DNA of 40,355 nucleotides from a virus. The notes beneath the pieces are model-generated. The model did not search any database, had not been told where the DNA came from, and saw only the letters and a list, made by a program, of their open reading frames with translations. The DNA lies in IMG/VR virus record IMGVR_UViG_3300023112_000040, positions 1 through 40,355 of that record; one strand, written 5' to 3'. Positions 7,656-16,648 of this stretch are shown piece by piece; position 1 is the stretch's first letter, and the number at the start of each line of letters is the position of its first letter. A program made the translations under genes and the position numbers.

Positions 7656-8582
7656 ATGACTTTGAATGGAAATGATGATGAAATTAACGGATATAATTCC
7701 GTTGCTAAATTAGGAGAAAGCGGTAACATTAATTTACTGAAAGCAATGATGCCACCAATCGGTGTTATTATGCCTTGGTGTAAAACTTATGGTACTGCAG
7801 ATAGTGGTATTACAGATGGTACAACAACTGATAAGTTAGTAGACAGCACACAGAACTTTAGTGCAACAACAAATGTAACTATGATTATTCATAACACTAC
7901 TGATAGTACGTGGGCTTATATTACTGCAGTTGATGGTAATACAACTTTGAGTATTAGTTCAGATGTTATGGCTACTGGTGAAGATTATACAATTTACAAA
8001 ACACCAAATCTTCCTGATGGATATGTTGAGTGTAGTGGTCAAACTTTAAGTGATGCAAGTAGTCCTTATAATGGTGAGGTTATTCCTGATTTAAATGCAA
8101 CTATCCAATTTAGTGGAACTGCAACTGCTGGTGGAAATGATACTTTAACAGATAGTGGTAGTGGTTGGACACCTGATGAGTATATTGGTTATGAAGTAGA
8201 AATAACAAGTGGTACTGGTTCAGGTCAAACTGCAGTGGTTGAAAGCAACTCAACAGAAGTTATAACTATTGAAGGTAGTTGGGCTACAAATCCTGATGCA
8301 ACGAGTGTGTATAAAATTATTACTCCTCCAAGATTTTTAAGAGGTAATATAACTTCAGGAACTACTGGCGGTGAATCAAGTCACGAATTAACAACTGCAG
8401 AAATGCCTTCACATTATCATAGTTATACTAAGGTTGGTACTATGTCTAATAATTTTGGTCTTGGTAGTAAAGCAGGTGCAACATCATCATCAACATCAAA
8501 CACTGGAAGTGCAGGTAGTGGTGATTTCCACGAGAACAGACCTCCATTTTATGATATAGTATGGATTATGAGAGTTAAATAA
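7656..8582 (+). CDS. tail collar-type receptor-binding protein
   Basis: 308 residues. Residues 25-40 (MMPPIGVIMPW) and LPDGYVECSGQTL give the phage tail collar signature, and the C-terminal third contains RFLRG, EMPSHYHS and FHENRPPFYDIVWIMRV, the usual end of collar/gp12-like or microcystin-dependent-type proteins. The His residues (HYH) could bind metal at a trimer axis, as in T4 gp12. Two small beta insertions (TDKLVDSTQNFSATTNV, GNDTLTDSGSGW) are duplicates of a fibre repeat. Probable host recognition tip. Confidence 0.65.
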   Translation: MTLNGNDDEINGYNSVAKLGESGNINLLKAMMPPIGVIMPWCKTYGTADSGITDGTTTDKLVDSTQNFSATTNVTMIIHNTTDSTWAYITAVDGNTTLSISSDVMATGEDYTIYKTPNLPDGYVECSGQTLSDASSPYNGEVIPDLNATIQFSGTATAGGNDTLTDSGSGWTPDEYIGYEVEITSGTGSGQTAVVESNSTEVITIEGSWATNPDATSVYKIITPPRFLRGNITSGTTGGESSHELTTAEMPSHYHSYTKVGTMSNNFGLGSKAGATSSSTSNTGSAGSGDFHENRPPFYDIVWIMRVK

Positions 8583-8896
8583 TGGGACAAGAAGCAATAA
8601 CCAATACAATATATTATGATGCAAGTGATACTGTAAAGGTTGATAGAGTTAAACTTTCACTTACTGGTGCAACATTAACTGAAGCAGAATGTTTTGTTTC
8701 AACTGATGGTGGAAGTACATGGGAAGAGATTACTACTTTAGATGCTTGGCAAGATGTAATAAACGGAAATGATTTGCGACTTAAAATAGATAACGATACT
8801 TTAAATTTTAAATGGGGTGATCCATGGGGAACTCCTTGGACACAATCATCAACTTTCACATTAACAGAAGTACAATTAGAGTATGAATTGGTATAG
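8582..8896 (+). CDS. small virion-surface protein with fibre-like fold
   Basis: 104 residues. The start overlaps the previous stop (TAATGG). The sequence (KLSLTGATLTEAECFVSTDGGSTWEEIT) looks like a beta-sandwich module of the kind found in phage fibres that carry sugar-binding or immunoglobulin-like domains. It lies within the fibre cluster. No specific function can be given. Confidence 0.5.
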   Translation: MGQEAITNTIYYDASDTVKVDRVKLSLTGATLTEAECFVSTDGGSTWEEITTLDAWQDVINGNDLRLKIDNDTLNFKWGDPWGTPWTQSSTFTLTEVQLEYELV

Positions 8897-8909
8897 GAGA
8901 TAAAAAGAT

Positions 8910-9491
8910 ATGGCATTAATAAACTTAACATCAACAACGGGATTACTTGAAACAGACTGGGACCAGATTGTTTTACTAATAGATGGAGAAGATACTGGAG
9001 ACTTAACTGCAAACACTGCTCACAGAACAAGTGATGGTTCATCACACGCTGATGTAGTTACTAACAGTGCAAAGGTATCATACCCTGGTAGTGCGGATGC
9101 AGCAGAACTAAATATTTTAGATGGTGCAACATTGACAACAACAGAACTTAACTATGTAGATGGTGTAACAAGTTCAGTACAAGACCAATTAGATGCTAAA
9201 TCAGATTTAGATGTTAGTCTTTTATCTAAGAGTTCAACTTATGAAGTAGCAGCAGCAGATGCTGGAAAGGTAATAGAATGTGATGGAACGTTTACAGTTA
9301 CTTTCCCTGATAGTTTAGATACAGGATTTACAATTATTGTAGTTAATGTTGGTACAGGTACAATTACAATCGCGGCAGGTACAACTTTACATACTAAAGG
9401 TAGTGCAGTTACTTTACCAAATCAATATGGTGCAGCAACAGCTTATCATTCAGGTAGTGATGTGTGGACTGCTTTTGGAGATTTAGAATAA
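8910..9491 (+). CDS. tail fibre protein with trimerisation-type repeats
   Basis: 193 residues, with a strong AGGAGATAAAAAG ribosome binding site. Residues 65-95 carry the common fibre motif AAELNILDGATLTTTELNYV followed by a VQDQLDAK heptad, typical of trimeric phage fibres. The C-terminal half is a small beta domain (AGKVIECDGTFTVTFPD, then TIIVVNVGTGTITI) of the same kind as in the protein at 35,481. Probably a fibre shaft or tip. Confidence 0.6.
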   Translation: MALINLTSTTGLLETDWDQIVLLIDGEDTGDLTANTAHRTSDGSSHADVVTNSAKVSYPGSADAAELNILDGATLTTTELNYVDGVTSSVQDQLDAKSDLDVSLLSKSSTYEVAAADAGKVIECDGTFTVTFPDSLDTGFTIIVVNVGTGTITIAAGTTLHTKGSAVTLPNQYGAATAYHSGSDVWTAFGDLE

Positions 9492-9492
9492 A

Positions 9493-12400
9493 ATGTTTTG
9501 GAGGTACGCAGTTGGAACGAGTAATATGTTTGGTAGTGATGAGCCTATAACACCTGATTATGTATTTTCTTTAGATTTATCAGAAGATATAGTGGCTTAC
9601 TATACTGCTAACTTTGATGGTAGTTTTACTGATGAGACTGGTAGATTCAATGGTACTATTAATGGTAATCCAACTTATGTAACTGGTAAACTTGAAAAGG
9701 GTATTGATTTTGATGGTACTGGTGATTATGTTAATTGTGGTCGTTTAACACAAACAGAAAGTGCCTCTAAAGTTAGTGTTTCTTTTTGGATGAATCAAGA
9801 TACGTTAAATGTTTTTGATACTTTAGTAGGAAAAGATGTTGGTTCTGCAACAGATAATTTTAGTATTTTTACTTACACTGATGGTAATATGTATTTTGAA
9901 CCAATGGCTTCTGCCACAAGAGGTTATTTAGATTATTCTTTATATGTTACTGCTGGAACTTGGGCTCATATTGTTATGGTGTTTGATGGGACTGCTGTTG
10001 GTAATAGTGGAAGATTAAAAGTTTATATTGATGGTACTGAAAGAACTTTAACTTATGCTGGAACTATTGGTACAACAACCCTTGCAACTACTTATGATTT
10101 ATATCTGGGTGCTAATGTTGGTGCTAGTCAACCATACGCTGGTTTAATGGATGAGATTATAATATCAAATAGGGCTTTTAATCAAGCAGATGTTAATACA
10201 TTAAACAATTCAGGTGCTGGTATTAGAGCTAAGAACTTCTTTGAAGGTAGTCCTGAATTAACTGATAACTTAGTAGCTTACTATCCTTTAGATGGTACAA
10301 GCTGTGTAGATGAAGCTGGTGGTAGTGATGGAACAGTAAGTGGAAATCCAACTATTGTTTCAGGTGTAGTAAATAATGCTATTGATTTTGACGGTACTGG
10401 TGATTATATTGATGCAGGAACGATTTCTGAAATAGAGGGTGTAGGAGCATTTAGTATTTCATGTTGGATGTATCACGATAGCAACTCTGGTAATCAAGGT
10501 TTATGGTCAAAATCTCAAGGTGGAGGAGCAGGTGCGTTTACTTTCAGATATAATGATAGTGGTAATGAATGGGCTTTTGAAGTTGATGGTGCTTATGGTG
10601 CAGGTGATGCGGTTAAATATGATGACCCAGCTATCCCGACAGGACAATGGAACCATTTAGTGTTTGTTTTTGATGGCTCCTTAACTAACAACGATAGATT
10701 AAAATTATACGTAAATAGCACTTTAGCAACTGTTTCAGACCAAGGTGGTTCAATACCTACAACTACTGCTACACCAAGTAGTAATTTAATAATTGGTACA
10801 GGTTCTGGTGGTAGTTCAGGTGATTATTTTAATGGAAAGATACAAGATTTCGCAGTATTTACTAAAGCTTTAGCAAGTGAGGAAGTTACTACATTAAATA
10901 ATTCAGACGTACCTTTACGATTAACAGCTCCTTTCCAAGGTAGTAGTACATTAACTACTGGTTTAGAAGCATCTTATACATTTAGGAATGCAGCAACAGA
11001 TGACTATGGAGATAACGATGGTACTGTTTCTGGTGCAACTTATAACACTGATGGGAAAGTAGGAAATTGCTATACTTATGATGGGATAAATGATAATATA
11101 GATATAAGTGCAGGTTCTACAACTGATATATATGACATTGATGGTGGTGATGTTACAGTATCACAGTGGTTTAAAAGGGATTCAACTACTAATACTCAGG
11201 AATTTACTTTTATGAATAGAAATTTAGGTGCTGATTTTTGGTTTGGATGGGATGGTGCCATAGATTCAACTAATGAATTTAGTGTGTATATTGTTGTTAG
11301 TGGAACAAATATTAAATTATATGGTGGGGCTGGTATAGCTCTTGATACTGACTGGCATCATGTAGTTGTAATAATAAGTCCAACAGGCACTTCTAGTTTA
11401 TATATTGATGGTGTTTTAAGAGATAGTGATGCCACTTCATACACACCTAATTTGGCCGGTGATGCTGGTGTTAGTATTGGTGCTAATGCTAATAATGATA
11501 CTTATGAATGGGGTGGTGAGATTGGACAGACATTAATTTGGAATAGAAGTTTAACTTATGATGAAGTAATAGAATTATACAATAATAACTATGGTGATTT
11601 CTTTAGTGAGAACACAGAACTTTCAGAAGGTTTGTTATCTTACTATCCTTTAGATGGTACGAGTGCAGTTGATGAATTAGGAAATTATGATGGAACTATT
11701 GCTGGAACTCCTACAGTAGTTTCAGGTGTAGTAAACAACGCAATGGATTTTACTGGTGCTGGTACAGATAAAGTATTGACTGGTATTACCCCTGTTGGTG
11801 ATTATTCAGTTAGTGGTTGGGTTAAATGGGATTCTATAGGTTCCACTTCAACAAGTAATTGTTTTGCTACGTGGGGTGGTGTAAATGGTGGATGGTATAT
11901 GGGTTCTGATGGGGCTAATATTAAAATAAATTGTTATTATGACACTGCTTGGAAATTTGCTTATGCTGATACTTCAATAAGTACAGGTAATTGGTATCAT
12001 ATTGTTTTAACTTTTGATAGTGTAAATAAAGTTGTTAAATATTATAGAGATGGAAGTTATATTACTCAATCAAGTGCTATAACTACTTTTACTGATCCTG
12101 TTGATGAAATTTGTTTGGGAAATCAACCAGGTAGTTCTACTAGAAGTATTGATGGTCAAATGCAAGATGTTGCAATTTATGGTAAAGTTTTAACTACTGA
12201 TGAAGTTACTTTGTTAAGAAATGCTGGTAGTCCTTTAAGACGTGCAATACCTTTTGATGGGGACACAGATTTGGTTACTGATTTAGAAAGTGCTTATACT
12301 TTTGATAACTTAGCAGGTGATGATTATGGGGATAATAATGGAACTGTTAATGGTGCTACTTTAGTTCCTGATGCTCTTCCAATTGGTAATGCTTATAATT

Positions 12401-12909
12401 TTGATGCAATTAATGATTTTATTTCTTTAGGTAATACCTTACCAGTACAAACTAATATGAGTTTCTCTTATTGGATTGATTATTCCTCACCTGGTTTTAC
12501 AATAGTAAAGGGAGATAATGGTGTTCATTATGAATACGGGTTTTACTATGGTTCTGAAACTCTTTTTTATGTATGGGGTGTTTCAAATACTTTTCAAAGT
12601 TGGACAATATCAGACATTACTGGTGGTTATCATCATTTTGTTATTATTAAAACAGGAACTAATTGGGAGTTATTTATAGATAATGTTTCTCAAGGTTCAA
12701 AAACATTAACTGCAGCTACAGGGACAGGGTATGATACAAGAATTGGTTGCACTTCAGATGATAATAATCTTATAGGTGCAGATATTGCACAACCCTTAAT
12801 TTGGAATAAAGCTTTATCAGAAACAGAAGTAGAAACATTATTTAACAACGGCAGTGGATTAAGATTATACAAAGAAGTAACAGATGGTAGGGGTTTATAT
12901 TTCTACTAA
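9493..12909 (+). CDS. giant adhesin with five LamG (concanavalin-like) domains
   Basis: 1138 residues. Five repeats of about 220 residues begin near residues 29, 254, 483, 706 and 923. Each starts with a pattern like LVAYYPLDGTS, then DGTVSGNPT and FDGTGDYI, and ends with a strand pattern like DVAIYGKVLTTDEVT followed by a short linker. This is the LamG/concanavalin A-like lectin fold, which binds carbohydrates. The protein is probably displayed on the virion for binding to the host cell surface. Domains 1, 2 and 4 are closer to each other than to 3 and 5 (the latter pair have YGDNDGTV/YGDNNGTV), suggesting duplication of a two-domain unit. Confidence 0.8.
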   Translation: MFWRYAVGTSNMFGSDEPITPDYVFSLDLSEDIVAYYTANFDGSFTDETGRFNGTINGNPTYVTGKLEKGIDFDGTGDYVNCGRLTQTESASKVSVSFWMNQDTLNVFDTLVGKDVGSATDNFSIFTYTDGNMYFEPMASATRGYLDYSLYVTAGTWAHIVMVFDGTAVGNSGRLKVYIDGTERTLTYAGTIGTTTLATTYDLYLGANVGASQPYAGLMDEIIISNRAFNQADVNTLNNSGAGIRAKNFFEGSPELTDNLVAYYPLDGTSCVDEAGGSDGTVSGNPTIVSGVVNNAIDFDGTGDYIDAGTISEIEGVGAFSISCWMYHDSNSGNQGLWSKSQGGGAGAFTFRYNDSGNEWAFEVDGAYGAGDAVKYDDPAIPTGQWNHLVFVFDGSLTNNDRLKLYVNSTLATVSDQGGSIPTTTATPSSNLIIGTGSGGSSGDYFNGKIQDFAVFTKALASEEVTTLNNSDVPLRLTAPFQGSSTLTTGLEASYTFRNAATDDYGDNDGTVSGATYNTDGKVGNCYTYDGINDNIDISAGSTTDIYDIDGGDVTVSQWFKRDSTTNTQEFTFMNRNLGADFWFGWDGAIDSTNEFSVYIVVSGTNIKLYGGAGIALDTDWHHVVVIISPTGTSSLYIDGVLRDSDATSYTPNLAGDAGVSIGANANNDTYEWGGEIGQTLIWNRSLTYDEVIELYNNNYGDFFSENTELSEGLLSYYPLDGTSAVDELGNYDGTIAGTPTVVSGVVNNAMDFTGAGTDKVLTGITPVGDYSVSGWVKWDSIGSTSTSNCFATWGGVNGGWYMGSDGANIKINCYYDTAWKFAYADTSISTGNWYHIVLTFDSVNKVVKYYRDGSYITQSSAITTFTDPVDEICLGNQPGSSTRSIDGQMQDVAIYGKVLTTDEVTLLRNAGSPLRRAIPFDGDTDLVTDLESAYTFDNLAGDDYGDNNGTVNGATLVPDALPIGNAYNFDAINDFISLGNTLPVQTNMSFSYWIDYSSPGFTIVKGDNGVHYEYGFYYGSETLFYVWGVSNTFQSWTISDITGGYHHFVIIKTGTNWELFIDNVSQGSKTLTAATGTGYDTRIGCTSDDNNLIGADIAQPLIWNKALSETEVETLFNNGSGLRLYKEVTDGRGLYFY

Positions 12910-12922
12910 GGAGAAAATAAAA

Positions 12923-13303
12923 ATGACAATACAAAAACAATACCTAACATGGCAAAGGTGTTTTATAGGAAGTAGAGTTGGCACTGATGTTAGTGCAAAT
13001 ATTAACAACAATTGGAACTATGAAGGACGAGAAATCACTTGTACTGAGTTATCATTCGGTAATGTGGAAACAGATAAAAGACTTTTAGCAATAGTTCAAT
13101 ATGATGATGCTGATTATGAAGTTGAAGTTATCGATAAAATGTATGCAAGTACTGCACCTTGGTTAGGCACTAAAGTTACAGCTGATGAAGCATTAGTATT
13201 ATGTAATGATTGGTATCCAGCACCTGAAGGAGTTGAAGCATATTTTACTTTAGCAGCAGATGGATTTACATTGGTTGATGGAAGACCAGAGGAACCATTA
13301 TAA
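12923..13303 (+). CDS. small virion-associated protein, unknown
   Basis: 126 residues from the ATG at 12,923, which has a good AAGGAG site; the longer frame from 12,884 overlaps the LamG gene. The sequence opens MTIQKQYLTWQRCFIG and is acidic and mixed alpha/beta, ending in DGRPEEPL. It lies between the adhesin and the peptidase gene. No family recognised. Confidence 0.5.
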   Translation: MTIQKQYLTWQRCFIGSRVGTDVSANINNNWNYEGREITCTELSFGNVETDKRLLAIVQYDDADYEVEVIDKMYASTAPWLGTKVTADEALVLCNDWYPAPEGVEAYFTLAADGFTLVDGRPEEPL

Positions 13304-13304
13304 A

Positions 13305-13988
13305 ATGAGATTTAGTCTAAAAGCAGCAAAGAAATTCGAAGCAGATGGAATGTTCGATTATCTTTACAGTCGAAGCATTTTAGACCCAGTGTACTATATT
13401 ATTGACAGCAAATATAGAACATCAAAGTATTTGGTTAGTTGGATAAAACATCAAGTGGACAATCCATCTACTACATTAAAAGCTGTTTGTAGTAAAATTA
13501 AAACTACTAAGAACCCAGACTTACAAATCAAACATATTCAGAACTATGTTGTTAAAAGAATGCGTTATATTGGTGACACTAAGAAATGGGGTATACCTGA
13601 GTATTGGCAACCAGCAAACCAAACAGTGCGTGATTTTGAAGGTGACTGTGAAGATGGTGCTATTTTTATGTATGTTTTGGCTCGTATGAAAGGAATCCCT
13701 GCTAACAGATTAATGTTAATGGCTGGTAATGTATTTGCAAGAACTGCTGCTAAGACTGGTGGTCATGCTTGGTTGGCATATAAACCGTTTAGATATCCAC
13801 TAAATTGGACTATTATCGATTGGTGCTACGCACCCGACTTACAATCTATTGATGATTCAAATAAGTATATTATTCAAGGTAAAATGATTAAATCCTTAAT
13901 TAAAGAAATTCCATACACTTGGTATTATTATATATGGTTTGCCTTTAATGAGGAAGTATCATTTAGAGAATTACGAACTAAGAAATGA
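13305..13988 (+). CDS. transglutaminase-like cysteine peptidase
   Basis: 227 residues from the ATG at 13,305. The catalytic layout is clear: Cys in FEGDCEDGAIFMYVLARM (about residue 112), His in GGHAWLAYKP (about residue 147) and Asp in WTIIDWCY (about residue 163), the C-H-D triad of the transglutaminase/BTLCP fold. Phages carry such enzymes at the tail, where they may cleave cell-surface peptides during entry. Methanogen viruses use proteins of the same superfamily (PeiW/PeiP) against pseudomurein, but no binding repeats of that type are seen here. The substrate is unknown. Confidence 0.7.
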   Translation: MRFSLKAAKKFEADGMFDYLYSRSILDPVYYIIDSKYRTSKYLVSWIKHQVDNPSTTLKAVCSKIKTTKNPDLQIKHIQNYVVKRMRYIGDTKKWGIPEYWQPANQTVRDFEGDCEDGAIFMYVLARMKGIPANRLMLMAGNVFARTAAKTGGHAWLAYKPFRYPLNWTIIDWCYAPDLQSIDDSNKYIIQGKMIKSLIKEIPYTWYYYIWFAFNEEVSFRELRTKK

Positions 13989-14221
13989 CTGGACAGACAT
14001 TGTTTCCATTCATGGCTGATGTAAATTTAAAATGTTACATTAAGGCAGAGAATGAGGACATGAAGGATATGTATGATACTTTGTATCGATCAACTGGTAT
14101 GAGATATACACATTTTGTTATTAATATATATATCCCTAATTTTGCTAAACTATGGGCTGATGAGAATGAGCAAATATATTTTGACGAAAATGTAGTACGT
14201 CTAGAGGACTATTTGAAATGA
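13985..14221 (+). CDS. hypothetical 78-residue protein
   Basis: The ATGA overlap with the peptidase stop indicates coupling. Sequence (MTGQTLFPFMADVNLKCYI and NIYIPNFAKLWADENEQ) is mixed alpha/beta with no recognised motif. Its stop in turn overlaps the start of the DUF1353 gene as ATGA. Confidence 0.55.
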   Translation: MTGQTLFPFMADVNLKCYIKAENEDMKDMYDTLYRSTGMRYTHFVINIYIPNFAKLWADENEQIYFDENVVRLEDYLK

Positions 14222-14568
14222 TATATATCAAATCAGATTTAATAATAAAACCTGTTAGAGGGTCTTTAAAGTGGGAATTAGTAGAAGACTGGCACGTTTC
14301 AGTTGGTGGTACGGACTTAGTAGTTAATGGTGGTTTCCAAACAGATTTCGCAAGTGTACCTCGTTCCGCTTGGTTAATGTGTCCACCTGCTACTGGAAAG
14401 TACCGTCAACCTGCTGTGCTACATGATTGGATGTATGTTAATGCTTATGGCAATAAATTGTATGCGGATACAGTATTTCTAAATTTTATGCGAATTATGG
14501 GTGTAAATCCTGTGAAGCGTGAGTTAATGTACTATGCAGTAAGATTCTTTGGCAAAGGTAACTATTAA
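14218..14568 (+). CDS. DUF1353 family protein
   Basis: 116 residues. The conserved core is obvious: GGFQTDFASVPRSAWLM, GKYRQPAVLHDWMYV and a helical end. DUF1353 proteins are common in tailed phages near lysis or tail-fibre genes. The His-Asp pair in LHDW suggests a metal or catalytic site, but no activity is established. It is the last gene of the late tail operon. Confidence 0.8.
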   Translation: MIYIKSDLIIKPVRGSLKWELVEDWHVSVGGTDLVVNGGFQTDFASVPRSAWLMCPPATGKYRQPAVLHDWMYVNAYGNKLYADTVFLNFMRIMGVNPVKRELMYYAVRFFGKGNY

Positions 14569-14585
14569 TCTATATTCTGGAGTAG

Positions 14586-14602
14586 CGAAAGGTTTATATA
14601 CT
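14586..14602 (+). promoter_or_regulatory. strong archaeal promoter (BRE + TATA), early type
   Basis: CGAAAGGTTTATATACT combines a purine-rich BRE with a TTTATATA box. The ATG at 14,622 is about 26 bases downstream, so the transcript would be leaderless. The same AAGGTTTATATA form occurs at 23,397, and differs from the late element found three times elsewhere. Confidence 0.75.
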
Positions 14603-14621
14603 ATCACATTATAATGATATT

Positions 14622-14738
14622 ATGATATACACAAAAGATGCGATATGTAACTTGCTCTTAGCATTAAGAGATGGTGGTAAGTTGACTCAAAAAGACGTGC
14701 AAGACATAACAAACTTGTTGTATCAGAGGTTAAAATGA
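14622..14738 (+). CDS. 38-residue protein, first gene of an early-type cassette
   Basis: MIYTKDAICNLLLALRDGGK and so on, a short helical protein. It starts exactly where a leaderless mRNA from the 14,586 promoter would begin. The stop overlaps the next start (ATGA). Function unknown. Confidence 0.6.
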   Translation: MIYTKDAICNLLLALRDGGKLTQKDVQDITNLLYQRLK

Positions 14739-14914
14739 AAGAACTAAAAAAGGTGGTAATAAAGCTTTCAAAAAACTATAACAGTTACGAAAGCTCAGTT
14801 GAACGAGAAATTGAATACAACACACAAGAAGAACGAGATGGAATCGTTAATCAAATGTTTGCTGAGTGTAGAAGAGACATCAACAGACAAATGGATATGC
14901 CAAATGCCAATTGA
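14735..14914 (+). CDS. 59-residue charged helical protein
   Basis: MKELKKVVIKLSKNYNSYE, then a run of charged residues with ECRRDINRQMDM near the end. Coupled to its neighbours by short overlaps. It competes with a second frame that is open from 14,799; I prefer this reading for the first part because it starts at a coupled ATG. Confidence 0.5.
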   Translation: MKELKKVVIKLSKNYNSYESSVEREIEYNTQEERDGIVNQMFAECRRDINRQMDMPNAN

Positions 14915-15125
14915 TGATGCAACTGGACTTCCAATACACTGCTGTAGCAGATGTGGACTAGCAGAAATCATAGGATACATTGATGAGGAAGGAGATAACT
15001 TTTGTGATCAATGTGAAACCGAATTACAATGGGAATTTATTATTGAATTTCCAGATTATAACATACCGATTGAGGACAATGAAAGATTCCACGAGTGGAT
15101 CGAGAACGGAGAATGGAAAAAATGA
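14904..15125 (+). CDS. zinc-ribbon-like small protein
   Basis: 73 residues from the ATG at 14,904 (MPIDDATGLPIHCC), 11 bases before the end of the previous gene; the frame is open from 14,799. Cysteines in HCCSRCG and FCDQCE, about 20 residues apart, form a two-knuckle zinc ribbon. The C-terminus is acidic. A regulatory or nucleic-acid-binding role is possible but not shown. The start is uncertain. Confidence 0.5.
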   Translation: MPIDDATGLPIHCCSRCGLAEIIGYIDEEGDNFCDQCETELQWEFIIEFPDYNIPIEDNERFHEWIENGEWKK

Positions 15126-15229
15126 ATAACTTACAAATGATTAAATGGACTTTAGAATTAGCAAATCAAGAATATAGTGGAAACCTGCCAATACTTAATG
15201 CAAATATAAGAACTTTGCAATACTACTAA
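15122..15229 (+). CDS. 35-residue hypothetical protein
   Basis: MNNLQMIKWTLELANQEYSG continues to NIRTLQYY. It starts by overlapping the previous stop (AATGA) and ends just before the next ATG, consistent with the operon. No family recognised. Confidence 0.45.
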   Translation: MNNLQMIKWTLELANQEYSGNLPILNANIRTLQYY

Positions 15230-15230
15230 A

Positions 15231-15428
15231 ATGAATAATTTCAAATGGAAAAATGAAGATAATGCTGCATTTATATTCTTGGATAATAGTAATGTTACAG
15301 CAAGATTAGTAGATGTTGAAGAAACAAGAAAATTACTTTTAGAAGGGGAATATAGATTTATTAACTTAGGTGATGTTTTTATTAATCTTAACCACATCAA
15401 ACAAGTTTTATTTAAGGAGGGGCAATGA
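15231..15428 (+). CDS. 65-residue hypothetical protein
   Basis: MNNFKWKNEDNAAFIFLDNS begins a small alpha/beta protein; VEETRKLLLEGEYRFINLGD and the final IKQVLF suggest a compact domain. It begins one base after the preceding stop and shares the MNN start with its neighbour. AGGAGGGG near its end serves as the ribosome binding site of the next gene. Confidence 0.55.
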   Translation: MNNFKWKNEDNAAFIFLDNSNVTARLVDVEETRKLLLEGEYRFINLGDVFINLNHIKQVLFKEGQ

Positions 15429-15619
15429 GTTATTTAACTGAGCTTTACAGTAATAAAGAAACTGACCTTGAAAGATTAGAAGGTATATTGAAGATCAATG
15501 AGAAAAAGATATACAGTATGCCTGAATCACCTGAGAAATTAGAGATAGTGAAGGAAATAATAATTTATAGACAAGATTTTTATGACAGAACTGGTAAGAT
15601 TTATGGTGTAGATAATTGA
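15425..15619 (+). CDS. 64-residue helical protein
   Basis: A strong AAGGAGGGGC site precedes the ATG, which overlaps the previous stop. MSYLTELYSNKETDLERLEG is a predicted coiled coil with a second helix (ESPEKLEIVKEIII). Unknown function. Confidence 0.55.
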   Translation: MSYLTELYSNKETDLERLEGILKINEKKIYSMPESPEKLEIVKEIIIYRQDFYDRTGKIYGVDN

Positions 15620-15804
15620 GAGTACCAACACCATACAATCATTATGTGCAAACATATAGTAAGATGAAACGGTCACGTGATGAAATGATGGAAACATATA
15701 GAAGACGTGGTGGACCAGACAGGTGGAAACAAATCCAATTAAAGGATATGTTTTTAACTGTGATCAAATTCAAAATGAATGAAGTAAGAACGAGGTATAA
15801 ATAA
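15616..15804 (+). CDS. 62-residue basic protein
   Basis: TTG start coupled to the previous stop (TTGA). Arg- and Lys-rich (YSKMKRSRDEMMETYRRRGG), probably helical and possibly nucleic-acid-binding. The stop overlaps the next ATG (TAATG). No family recognised. Confidence 0.5.
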   Translation: MRVPTPYNHYVQTYSKMKRSRDEMMETYRRRGGPDRWKQIQLKDMFLTVIKFKMNEVRTRYK

Positions 15805-16646
15805 TGAACGAAATAATTAATGTTGTAATGCCAGATAATGTTGAGACAATCCCAGATAAAACATCTATCACTTTTGTTTATGATTATAAAACATGGAAAG
15901 AAAAAGATGAACGTATTAAAAAAACATATGAATGTGATCTCTCGTTTAAAGCAAAAAGACCATCAAAAATAAGAGAATATAATAAACATATTACAAACAA
16001 TAAAAATAGATATTTAAATGGTTTTATTGTGCAAATTGAAAAATATAATGAAATACAAATAATAAAAAAAAAGATTTTAAGAAGAATTATTCAAAACAAA
16101 AAATCTGATTATATTGAAAAAAGAAAAAAGAGAGAAGAAAAAGAAGGTTTTGAAAAAGAAGATTTAGAATTTTTTTATTCATTACCAGCAAGAAAAAGAT
16201 TTAAACAAGTCATTGAAAAATTACAACAAGAAGAAAAAAAATTAAACATGGAAATTGTTGGTTATAGTTACACATTTTCAGTTGATGATATAATAAAAAT
16301 ATGTAAAAAACACAAAATTCCATATAAAAAATATATTATTAAAAATAATAATGAAATAAAAATTAAACACCAAATATCATCGGTTGTTGATAATTTTTTA
16401 TATTCAAATAAAATACTATTTCGTAATGACGATTTTGATATTAGTAAATATGAATTTGCTCCAGAAGAAGGAGATATTATAAAAAGATTTTCTGATGTTA
16501 TAAAATGGATGTTTGATAAAATAGATACAACTGATATAAGACCATATAAAGAAAAGATGGATGATTATGTTAATTTCTTAGTGAAGATAAGTTCAAATGC
16601 TATGGAATATGATATAAAAAACGATACAATAACATCATTAATTTGA
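15804..16646 (+). CDS. 280-residue lysine/isoleucine/asparagine-rich protein, unknown
   Basis: The gene is much richer in A (AAA, ATA and AAT codons) than its neighbours, with long charged helices around residues 75-150 and a region KICKKHKIPYKKYIIKNNNE. No catalytic motif stands out. It ends two bases before the end of the convergent minus-strand operon. Its skewed composition suggests separate acquisition, or a gene kept for expression in an AT-rich host. Function not recognised. Confidence 0.6.
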   Translation: MNEIINVVMPDNVETIPDKTSITFVYDYKTWKEKDERIKKTYECDLSFKAKRPSKIREYNKHITNNKNRYLNGFIVQIEKYNEIQIIKKKILRRIIQNKKSDYIEKRKKREEKEGFEKEDLEFFYSLPARKRFKQVIEKLQQEEKKLNMEIVGYSYTFSVDDIIKICKKHKIPYKKYIIKNNNEIKIKHQISSVVDNFLYSNKILFRNDDFDISKYEFAPEEGDIIKRFSDVIKWMFDKIDTTDIRPYKEKMDDYVNFLVKISSNAMEYDIKNDTITSLI

Positions 16647-16648
16647 TT

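Noticed and set aside
8614-9045. Minus-strand 143-codon frame across two fibre genes
   Set aside because: It covers the complement of two well-supported plus-strand genes and has low-complexity composition.
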